Assembly (NCBI RefSeq): GCF_002443255.2
Contig: NW_019211454.1
Span: 3,568,352-3,632,351, forward strand
DNA length: 64,000 bases
DNA from: Varroa destructor
Taxonomy: Eukaryota; Arthropoda; Arachnida; Mesostigmata; Varroidae
Reading direction: 5' to 3'
Numbering within the stretch: the stretch's first letter is position 1; each line of letters begins with the position of its first letter. Below are positions 50,501 to 62,500 of this stretch, one piece after another. The notes under the pieces were generated by a model, which made no database searches, had not been told where the DNA came from, and worked only from the letters and a program-made list of their open reading frames with translations. The position numbers and the translations under genes were made by a program.

Positions 50501-53500
50501 ATAACAGAAGTAGAGGCGTCTCATAGACTTAGTGTTACTGTGTACATATTCTAGAATCGCTATAATTAGATTGTGTATTATTCTACAACGTCTGTATAGG
50601 CTCGAGAGATCACTTATACTCGAACCTTGAGTGCGTATTGAACACTTTTATTAGTTTTTCATGTATACTTATGCCATATATGCCTGTTCTGAATATGGCA
50701 GAACGGTTTTCGACTATTATCGTTTTTAAGATAGGAAATAATTAATAGGACAATTTTTTTAGTTCGATGGCGTAACGTAATAAAGCTCGTTATTTTTTCT
50801 CTCGATTATCCTTTGGCCCTAAACAGGAACGTGGTCTGGCAAATTCTATCGGACATTTTCAGAAAAAAATTTCCTGCACTATTAAAACGAATGATTAAAT
50901 GTTGTCTCAAGTCTATTGTAGAAAATTTTTAAACCTCACTTCCCATTAAATTTCCCATCGCCTCGCTTCATGGATATGGCCTAAACGCTTGTCGCATTGG
51001 CGGCTAGGAGACCGTGTTCATTCCGTCTCGTGCTACACTCCTGCGTTTGCTTTTTATTACCGAGTTATTTTGTCCAAATTATCTATGAAGATGAATTGCC
51101 GTTAACGAACATACCTATAACATTTGTCTTTCACTGGATAACTATGTCATAAATGTTTGTAGTACACTATTAGAAATCGGACGTCTACGTTACAGAAGAA
51201 TGTGTTATAAAATGGCATAGAACGATCTAATCAATCGTACTGTTATCAAACTCTAGGAAAGATTATGAAAAATGATATAAAATGAGGGTATCGAACCTTA
51301 ACCTAGGCGTTCGATCACATGAATATTTGCGCACAATGGCAGCACTCTCGGTCATCTACCTAAGCTAATTTCGATTTGTACGTCTCTGATCAAACTCGTC
51401 TCGCTATGCTAATGCTGTATAAAGTGTTACTCTCTCTTCATCTGCAACCATGTTGAGTTTACGACGTGACAAGATGGGTAGTCGATAGACGATGAACATG
51501 TTCAGTCCATTTGTCACTGGTCGTAGCCGCTACCGATCGTGACGACATGACTAACAATACAGAGCTGAAGAAGGCGAAAGAGTGTTTCCGGAAGCGAAAT
51601 ATGATGGGACAGAAAAGCGCGGGAGATATATATACCGTAAAAAGAATAACGTCGACGTGGCGCTTACGGCCCACACATATTCGATGCATTGAATAAGGAG
51701 ATAATTCGACAGTAACGGAAATCGCTGCTGGATATCGTGACTAAGACAGCTTGGTAAAAATTTTCTTGTTACGTGCAGGTCAGGAACGGTCAATAGGCGT
51801 TACGTTTTTAAGACATAATTCATGCGTGTTTTGTATGCGTTCCTTCAGCGTAAATCTTTTAAGCGTTATTGAGCAATTTGCTAATAATGTTTCATTTTTT
51901 CATTGTAAACTAATATTCCAAAAAGGTGCGGTTGAGAATAGGCTCAGAGCCGACTGATCTATATCTGTCATTGTGTTATCGCTACGAATTGTTGAACCCT
52001 TTACCCTGTTTCTCTGACTGATACTAATCACATTGATTTCACGGTAAACTTTGCGCAACGGTACGTGTATCATCCATCGTATGAGTTGACAAGGAGCAGA
52101 GATGATGTGACAAAATATCAAATTGTTGCTACATTAAGGCTGAGGGGCATTCCCCATGGGTCGTATATATTTGTCTGCCGTCACCCCTTTGGGATCCCAC
52201 TACCCACGTGTGAGAGAGTTGTTGCTGTTGTACGTTTAGCACTGTTCACTTGTCCGGTAGTTGGAATCAACGAACAGTGCATTTTCATATGTTTACAAAC
52301 TTTTTTAACTTCCTCGTTGTCCTGTCTAATTAGGTCTAATACAGTCTATTAACGCATACATCTCTAGGGGTTGTATCTGTTTGGTCTTACAATGGCTGAG
52401 AAACTCGTTGATTGTTGTTGTTGAAAGTAATCGTAAAGCTTCTGCCTCAGTGATAATCAAAACCAGAAATATTGTATCATTAGCGATACAGCTTCGTCGT
52501 CCGCCCTTGTCTCCATATCGTCGGCCGCAAAGAGGTATAACACGGTAATTTCTTATTAGAACAATGACGTAACCATGCATATGAAAGTAAGTTGCAGGAA
52601 CTGTGTGGTTGAAAGGCTAGTTAAACCGTGACGTAGACTCTTCCATTTAGAGGTCCACAGGGACGTGATGTTCTTTCTAACATTTGGCTGTTACACGCTA
52701 GCGCGCTTTTAGCAGGGGTATTATTTTTTCTACCTACATTCTATTGTGAACTACTCTGCCTTATTCTACTTCGTATGTTTCCGAAATTGTTCCCTCAAAC
52801 TCGACTCGGAACGTTAGCGAATCAGCGATAATTCAGTTTCAAAAAAACAATGGTCAATTGCACTTCTTTTCTGTGACGTTTGAATCTTCACGAAGCACCG
52901 TGCGTCCCGATAAAGTGCACGTAAAGACGGTCTAAAATACATCCATAAAAGTAGTCGTTATTCTAAATGGAGCAATTGACTTCTTTCCGGTAGCCTTTTC
53001 TTTGAACGTTTCGACGTTTTAGCATGAGGTATTCTTCGATTTTTGCTTCGTTTAGGAAATAGTTCAGCATCGCTTCGCCTATCTAGTAATAGAGCGATTT
53101 TATAAGCCACACTCCAGGGGAGCTTCCATTTACATATCGTAAGGTACATATGCCCCCGTCATTCTTTAAGCCCATGCGCTTAATTTTAATACGTCGCTCT
53201 TTTAGAGAATTTTGAATTTGTAGTGTACGGTACTCATCGTTTCAGATTATCCAAGTCGTTTGAAACCATTATACCTGGCTTTCTTTGAAACCTGTCTTCC
53301 ACTAAATAGTAATATGGTTGTCTTTGGCCTAGAGGCACGACATCTTCATTATGGGCAAAGTAGGTCAGCCTTAAAGTTGGCAAATAAAATGAAATCGTTC
53401 TTCTACAAGCTCTAAAGGTTTTGCTTTTTCCTTTGCAGTCGCTGGACTTCGATCGAGATGGCCTGTCAAAACTCAAGAAAGCCATTAAGGCCGTTTATAA

Positions 53501-56500
53501 TTCTGGTAAGCGATCACACAAATATGCGATCACCCGTCAGGGAAATACAGCCATAAAACGAGAAACAATCTTATTTTCTTTAGTTTTCAATATTGCAAAT
53601 ATGCACGTTCGATATATTTTATTGGATCTACTTTGAGGAAAAATAAATTTAAAAGCTTCCGTGGATATAATGGAAACAGATGAGAGCTTCTGACCCCAGT
53701 TTCGTCAAGATTAGATATCACGCTAGCAGCTGAATTTTCTTTATTCGTGTTATACGCGTTCCATGCGAAGTAGCGCGTCAGTGAACAGGACATGCAGTTT
53801 CTACAAAAAGACGATGGTTGATTTACCAATGAAATTAGCGACCAGCTCAATTTTAATTTTTCTCTCAATTTCAAATGTATGGAATATTAGCCAGTTTGGT
53901 GTCCTGTTATGGTCCCCCAGTATTTCCTAATGTTTCCTGCGTCATTTTTAGTTTAGCTATGTCAAAAAGCAGCTTGATATTGACCTCGGTGCAAACGCAG
54001 CGCGGAATTCTTCTATCATCAAACCCGACAGGAAATTTTCAATGGAGACACCAATTAAGTGTATAAATATGTTTTTAAGTATTTGCCAAGCATTGAAATC
54101 GGAACTGTGGCATATACTCCTAAAAAAAAAAATCTTAAAAAAAAAACACTGAATACGGCAAATACCACTGAAAAATTATTTTAAAAAATCCTCTCCCTGC
54201 GAACCACTTTAGATGGGTATAGTAAAGTGTTCAGAACGCAAAATTTAAACGAGATTTGAAACAGCACGAGACAGTAACGAGGAGCCTTCACAAAAGCACT
54301 GCATTCACGGTAAGATAAATGAAATGTTTCCTTCGACTCTAGTAAAACATTGTGCTAATTAATCAGAAATCGACTCGTGATACTACCCATTTAAACTTCG
54401 TAAGCCTTATAGGAAGGCAATGGGTAACTAACTGCCGGGCAACTATATATGCGGAAAGCGTCGTCCCCGCGAAAATGATTGAAGAACATGCTTCTTATTG
54501 TGCTTGTTGTATTAAAATTGCTTGTATATATCTGTGGGTTTGATGAGGCTTAGGGTCCGGCCTAATCTTTTTCTAGCAGATTTACAGTAAAGCTATTTCA
54601 GTGTACTCCTTTTGTAAGCCACGAAATAAGCATGGACCAGATGTCTCTCCAGTCTAACAATGGCTTCAGGAAACTCAGTAAATAATTGTCCTAAAAAAAT
54701 ATTACAACATGACTTCAGTAATTTTTATTCAATATATTTTTACAGGTACAACACATGTCGACAACGAACTATACCTGTCGAAAGCATTAGAAAAGCTGGG
54801 CAGCCATGCAATGTCGCGTGAAGGTGAACCCGATATAGGCGCGGCATTCATTAAATTCTCTATCGTGGCACGTGAAGTGTCCTCACTCATGAAGACGCTC
54901 ATGCAGAGTCTTCATAATATCATCATGTTCCCTGTAGAAAACTTGCTCAAAGGCGACTTGCGCGGCGTAAAAGGTTTGTTTAACAAGCAACAAAAATACG
55001 CCTGTGAGGATCCAACTGGAAGTGCGTCAGCCTTTTTGGATTGCGGTCATAAGCCCGTGCAATCTGCACGTATAATTTAAAAGTGGCATAATTTAGCCTC
55101 ATTGGTTACTTAATGTTATCGTGCTTATTTGATGGAATTGTAATATAAAAAATATAAACGTAACACATTTCTTTCTCGTTACAAAACTTATGTAGCCACT
55201 TTGGTTATTACTAACGCAATCAGTTTAATTGCGTGATGCATAGCAGTCCATTGTAAACTGTGTCTGTTTAATTCTTTTTTTTTTTTCTCCATTTCCATAT
55301 ATCGTACTCAGACTTGCTCGCCGTAACCTGTCATCAGTTTATAGTGACAGGATGATTAATCCTGGATCTATTGTTCCATGCATGGTAGTAGCATGAGATT
55401 TAAACAAATTAGCCGAGCTAAGGGTAACAAGTAACTTGTTTCTGAAGTTATAAGCGTCGAAATATTCTGCCGCATTTCCTGCTCAAGGTCGCAGCGTTTG
55501 TACGGTACACATTTGGCTGCTACTAGTTATGCCATACGTATGGCATTGTTTTGGAACGTGGGTGTTTACGCCTGAACAATTTTGAAAATAACATTTGAGT
55601 AGACAGAGATATTACGGATCTCTGTGTCGGTTGAACCATTATTTCAGTCGGCCTAACAAGCACTTTTAACGTTCATTGTAAAAATTAGTCGTAGAAAGGT
55701 CCGCCTGCCGAACTTGATAGGTCAAAAAATAACAGGAAATCTTGATTGTACTTCATTCCAAGTTCTTCGAAAAGTTTATTAAGTGCATCAGTTTTTCTCT
55801 TTATGATACACTCACCTACCTTATTTTGTAAATACAACTGTTTAATCGATTTCGAACATTTTTCTCTTCACTATAATCCAGGTGACCTAAAGCGACCATT
55901 TGACAAAGCATATTCTGACTACGAACGAAAACTTGGCAAAATAGAGAAGGAAAAGAAAGCCATTGCAAAAGAAGCCGGTGAGTAAAAACTTCAATGAAGC
56001 TCATTTGTGGCCTAGTTCACAAATATCCGAGTCCGTCCATTCCCTCGATGTATGCTGCATAGATTAGTTCATCTAACGTTAGATAACTTACGCTTGATTG
56101 ACTTGTTACCCCCCCCCCCCCCCCCCCCTCCCCACCGTCCCAAACACAGATGCTGCGAGCAGCCGCAATGCTGGTAATACGATAGTGACATAAACGCCTA
56201 CTTGCTACTGAATTCTCGTATAAAACCTGTTACATGTAATTGGCTATGTTAGACAGACATCGCATGTTGTGTACTTGCCGTGTATTTAACTGAATGAAAG
56301 GGAGTGGAATCGGTCCTGTATTTGTGTTTGGTGTTAAACACCTGTCAAAGGGGACCGTGAAGGTCTACATGCTTCATATGGGAGATAGCACCCGTTGATA
56401 GTATATCTAGATCACGAATTGAGTAATAGGGCTGTGAGATGTAAAGGCTTCGCGCCAAATGTTCAGGGGTGATGAAAGAACGTCTAATGTTGGCTTACGC

Positions 56501-59500
56501 CGTTCTCGGCTTGTGATTCAAATCTTACAATAATGTTATTAGGCATGATTCGAACGGAGATGACTGGTGCGGATCTCGCTGAGGAGATGGAAAAAGAGCG
56601 ACGATGTTTCCAATTACATATGTGCGATTATTTACTTCGAGTAAATGAGGTAAAGACGCGTAAAGGGGTCGAACTGCTGCAGCATCTTGTCGAGTTCTAC
56701 CATGCGCAGAACTCATTCTTCCAGGACGGCATCAAGACCATCGGTAAGAAATTGGCTTACTTCCCTCTGCAGCATAAACGCTTCATGTCCAACTCCCAAC
56801 AAACAGTGACATGTATATGATTGATGAGTGATCATGAGATGACGAAACTGTAAAATAGCTTAGTACAGAATGTCTGGCTAACTAATTGTTTAAGCGCACT
56901 TTTTTTTATTTTAACCCTAGCCGTGTGTTGTTACGATATCGTGACGTATCGATACCGTTGAGTACGACGTTATTCGTCAGTTTGTTATCGCTATTTGACA
57001 GCTCCATCAAACTAGTCAGGTATAGGCCAGGTAGGTTATGCCACAGGATTAGCCACTGCGCGATTAGATCACTCCAGTCATAAAGTGGCCTAGGTAAATG
57101 CTGTTATCGGTATAGCTGCTGTGAAGATTCGCATTGAGATCAGTTCACTGTATTGTTGTTGTTTATATCGAAACGTTTATTTGAAAACTTAAAACGTAAG
57201 CAGGCATACTTGCCTCGTGTTGGTCGTGGCGTTGTTTATGTAGATGGCAAAGGTTTTTTTGTAGACGTAAAATCTTCATTGAGTTGCAAGTGTAACAATA
57301 GCTCTAACGATAGCTATGTCGGGAGGCCTCACAATACTTTAGAAACTGGTACCTGCTTTGGTTTCCCGAATTATTAACGATTTCCAATTCGTTAAGGATC
57401 AAGTTAATAAATAATTGAAGCAATAAAAAAAAAAAGGATAAAATTAGTCGTATCACGTATCATAGTTCCGCTACGTATCCTAATTATAAGAAAGCTATAG
57501 CTACAGTCGGCTGAAGGGATACTGAATTTGATTAATGATTATCTATCTACCTTAAAAACAACTATCTAAGAACGGACTATTATCTCAGTCACTTCCCTGT
57601 TCACAATGGTGACTGAAGGAACGGCGGAGAAAATTTCCGTAGGAAATATTAAATAATTCTCACTGTCAATCTACATTCTTGCCATTTCTAATTGACCTGA
57701 TACAAATTCGATATTTGACAATTATTATTAACAACTGTGATAAACACAAACAGGAAGTAACACCTTAATCGCAACTGACCGGCTTCTCGACTTTTTTGGC
57801 GTTTGTTTGCTCTTCTCCTTTTATGTGCTACAGGGCATTTCCAGCAGTATGTGAATGAGTTGTCGGCGAAACTTCAAACGATGAAGGCGAAGCAGGATGA
57901 AGAAAGAAAGAAGCTTCTCGAGCTCAAGAACACACTCAAGAACTGCACGCCGTCCCTGGCCTCGGCCAATGCCACCCTCGATTCGACGCTGTCGTCGCAC
58001 GGAGTTGGGGGTAGCTCCGCTGGTTTGGGCGGCTTGGGAGGCCTAGCTTCGGGGGGGCTTGGGGGCCAATCTGCTGATGGGAGCGCCAGCAACGTGCATA
58101 ATACCACTCAGAGTGGTTACTCACTTCATCAGCTACAGGTTTGTAGAAACGAACACCATTGCATGATTTGTTAAGCTTAGCTAAACAGCTTAAATCCTAG
58201 CAGAAGATCCATTGAACTCTAGCTTTACGAGTTACATTTTCCAGTAAAAGAACGTACGCAGGATTTGTGTACAGGATATACTAGCCGTTTTAATGTTGAC
58301 TTAGAGCACTGAAACAATTTTACTGCAGATCGTTTCCAGTATTGGCCAGTGATTTTAACTTAGCTTCTGTTAAAATAGGTCGTATTTAGTTCGAACACAC
58401 GTTCTACAATGCTAGTTCAGAGTGTTATTCGGTTTTAGAAGCTGATATATCTATAGGACCTAAAACTTGCCGTTTCAATGTGGATAGGGTCTCTGTCGTT
58501 CATATTTATTGTCTTCGGGATCTTTGTTTTGGCCTGAAAGTAGCTTTCAATGAAGTTATTTCCCGGTCACTGGAGAACAGCTTCATATTTCGCTTAATAA
58601 TTTCGGTTAAGCAAGCGGTGTGTGGTGTATTATCTTGTACCAATCGTGTCTGCTTTGAGTGGTCCATCGATCGAAGATCAGTCATCGCAAATGTTTGTTC
58701 TACTGCATCTTATAAATGTCTTGAGGTGTATGTCCGCTATTCAGATGGGCGCGTCCATCGTTGTTGTTTAATTTTTATAAACAAACACGTTACATCAGTA
58801 TATTATCAAGGTAACGTTTGCAATATAATATAACGATAGATCGTTAAAAAAGAGCACCGACCAATATTGGATCCTTTTATAATCTGAATTTTTTCAATGC
58901 ATGCACTTAATCACGATGCAAATCGCTTCTTGGTTAACGTTGAAAGGTACGTTTAACTTGTTTTTCTGTGCCTATCGTATCATGAATTAGCTATTTACCG
59001 TCATAAAATTTCGTGGATCTGGCGGCTGACGCCATCCATGCATATGCGCGGACTGGCTACACACCTAAATTTAACTTGTTCAAAAATTTCTTAATGGATC
59101 AATATGTTGAGTGGTGCTTAAGTTGTTAAATGCAGTAGTTTTTTTTCATAAGAAAATTTTTTACCGATAGAACCCGATTGTCGCTAGGCAGGGCTTATAC
59201 CATACTATACGAATGAAGTCGACTATTTGTGATGATATCGAATCTCTTATAAGCTGTGTTTAGCCATGTTGGCTATTACCGATCTATTTGCCTACTTGTT
59301 TGATTTGTTTTACTTACCACAGGGCAATCAACATTATGGCACGACAAAAACGGGCTATCTATCAAAAAAGAGCGACGGAAAGATGCGTCGAGTTTGGCAA
59401 AAACGACGATGTGAAGTGGCTGACGGGGGTTTTTTGTCAATTTATCATTCGGATGAAAGCAAACCTCCGACACGGTTGAATCTGCTTACGTGCCAGCTTA

Positions 59501-62500
59501 AACTGCCCTATCAAAATCAAGGTGATGAACGCCAACGGTGTTTCGACCTCGTCTCCTGTGAGTAGGGATTGTGCATTTTGTTGAGCTGTTTAACACTATT
59601 TACGTTATTGTGCTGATTTGATAATTGAAAGCCTACCAGTGTCAATATTAATGCTTACACTATATCCTTTTATTTAAGCATGCCAGTCGTTGTTACAGTT
59701 AGCAACTCCTGGCGTTCTTCAGCCAAACGTATAGTCGTCAAAACGATCGTGCGCGACAGACTGAAAGTACTTTCTCCTTTTGCTATCTATAAACGGTTCG
59801 TAATTGTCCTTTCCTTACGTTCGCTCTCTCTCTGCCCCTGTATTGTTCCTGTCCCGCTTGCGACGCGAAGACAATCGAACATACCACTTTCAAGCGGAGG
59901 ATGACGCTGATCTCGAAGCATGGAAAGCCGTCCTGCTCAATGTTAAAGAAGGAGCACTGAGACGTGCATTCAGTGATTCAGCTGGGGGTGCTGAATTACG
60001 GGAGCAGATTACCCGTCAGGTGCAAAGTCTGCCAGGGAACGATCGCTGCGTAGATTGTGGATCGACAAAAGATGTGACTTGGTTGGCAACCAACTTCGGT
60101 ATTATCACATGTATCGAATGTAGTGGAGTGCACCGGTAAGCCTACATGAAGTTTCGTCAATAAACACTACATGAATTGGGAAATAATCTAGAAAGCTAGA
60201 CACACGATAGAGGCAGACAAGACCTGTTGTTACCAGAAGTGCAAATTATACGTTTCAGTGAAATGGGAGTGCACATATCTCGGATACAGTCCCTTACGTT
60301 GGATAACTTGGGTACCTCACAGTTACTTCTCGCCCGTGTCATGGGCAATCACGCATTTAACGAAGTTATGGAAGCTACTATTGGTTCTATACCACGTCCC
60401 ACTCAGGCGTCAAATATGGATGAGCGGTCGGAATTCATCCGAGCTAAGTACATGGATAAGGAATTCGTTCTCAAGACATGCTCCTCCATGCAGGATCTGC
60501 TGCAGGTACTCTTGTTCCGCATTTAGATAACACTTTTATCTGGGTTTCTATCCAATAGGCGTAGGCATAGAACCGAGCTGAGCTCAACTCTGTTTGTGTT
60601 ATATCTCTAGGATACGGAGCAGGCGATCCAAGCCCGATCTATACATCAACTGCTTCAAAGTTTTGCTGAAGGAGTAGACTTTTCATTGCCACTTCCAAGT
60701 TGTCAGAGTACAGGAGAGACGGCGCTTCATGTCGCCATTAAACAGGTAAGCATTGCCTTTAACCTGGTAAGATCGGTCCGCGTAAGAGGACAACAACGAA
60801 ATGGTGGTTAGTGATCTTGGTGAAATTGAGCCCTCCCCTTGGGAATGAGCCTGATATTTGGCCCACACGAAACAGACTTTGATGCAATGGCCCGCGTATC
60901 TACAAGTTGAAGTAAAACTTGTGCGTACAAACGCGTAAAACTTGTTTGTTTAAGTAGAAAATTCAAAACAACACAAAGAAACAAAACGTAGAATATTCCT
61001 ACCTTCATAAAGATGTCACAGTCTGGTATAACTTTACGCCCATTACCTTATTGCGATCGCGCAAGCGCTGCGATGGGTATCGATGAGAATCTTGTTCCTA
61101 GGGGCAAGATGACGGAGGGTTTTTCAGTTTTCGTTGAAAATTTTTGCTCACACCAAGCAGGATTTCTTGTCAGTAACGCCTTCGGTCCTCAATTTCTGGT
61201 GAAGTAAAATTTTCAAAAATAGACGACGCATGTCAATAAAACAAACCGTTTCGTTTTCTTTTTCCACAAACGAATTCACTTTGAAACATTTAACGATGAC
61301 AGAAAAGATACGCAATAGACGTGCCTACAAACGTGCTAGTATTTTGAATCGAACAAGGAACTCCAAACTACCCGCTAGCAAATGCAAGATGGCAATCTAT
61401 GAATTAGTATTTTATTTAACTACATGTAATTACACATTTAAATAAGGTGAAGCGAAAAGGCAGCGTCAAAATTCACCGACAGGGTGTGAAGCCCCTTGTG
61501 CTACCCGGATACGTAAGTTCTGAACGAAAGTACTTTTTTTTCCTGCATCGACCGATGCCATCATACTTAACAATTGCATAGCAGCCAGCATCTAAAAGCA
61601 AATACCGACCTTTTAACTAGCTTTAACTGTCTGCTGTGACGATGTCCTTCAAGCGTCACTTGGCGCTTGTCGTATAGAGGGAGCGCAAAGCTGGCGTAAC
61701 GTTGGACGCACACAGTTATCAGTTAATTATTAATTAAACGTCGATTTATTGATTGCTTATTACGCAGGACATTCGTTATAAGCCAGATCGTATTGCTTTC
61801 CATTCGTATCTCTTAAACTATAGATTTTTAACATTAGTAACACCATTTTCCCCTATGAATGTCTCGTATACACAACCAGCCCTCTACTAAAATCAACTAA
61901 AATGAAAAGCTCATAATAATGTTAAACGAAGACGAAGAAACAATTCGAAAAGACCTAAATGTCCGATCGATTACGTTGTAGACATACGGTACGCAGTAAT
62001 CATTTTCAAAGGCGACACCTGTAAGCCTTCATCTTGAAAGCTTCAATAAATACAACGTTTATGTAAGTTCAAAACCACCTATCTTGAACTAGTGAAGGTT
62101 ATGTTGAATCCACGCATGTGTTCGTGTGCCATTATTTGTTTTCGATCGTACTGACTAATATCATCTACGTGAAATATGGACAATACGAAGCAGACGAGAC
62201 TTTTCTAAGAAATTTATTTTTTCGATTGTCATCTTTATGCCAGTGCGTTTGCGACTAAATCGAGACTAGGGAAATTTGCGTTTAAGGACCATTACGACTC
62301 AGCCTGCTCCGTGAGATGAATGAAACTAAGTTCAAATGGGATCAGGCCTAAAGAAAAGGACAAGTAGAGGCTTTTAGAAATAAGGTTTCAGTCTACATCT
62401 AATGAGATCCTCTATTATTCTAGGCTATATAGATAACATTATAAATAATACGACATTATAGTTGTCGTAAAAATTAAGTGTTCTTGAGGTTTCTCTTCAG

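Larger units (their letters stand above)
44637..53438 (+). other. Large first intron of the ASAP gene (8.8 kb)
   Basis: It joins GAG|gtcggt to tttgcag|TCG in phase 0. Contents seen: scattered ORFs under 95 codons with no recognisable product, a GC-richer patch near 47.9-48.2 kb, a GTGCA repeat (49616-49637), a 9-bp hairpin (49265-49288), a pyrimidine-rich repeat (46656-46712), and a diverged duplication (about 49664-49701 and 49742-49781). First introns of this size often hold enhancers, but nothing here proves it. Confidence 0.8.

Noticed and set aside
58480..58833. Plus-strand ORF of 117 codons inside ASAP
   Set aside because: Lies wholly within the intron between exons 57834-58138 and 59323-59557; ASAP homology is continuous without it.
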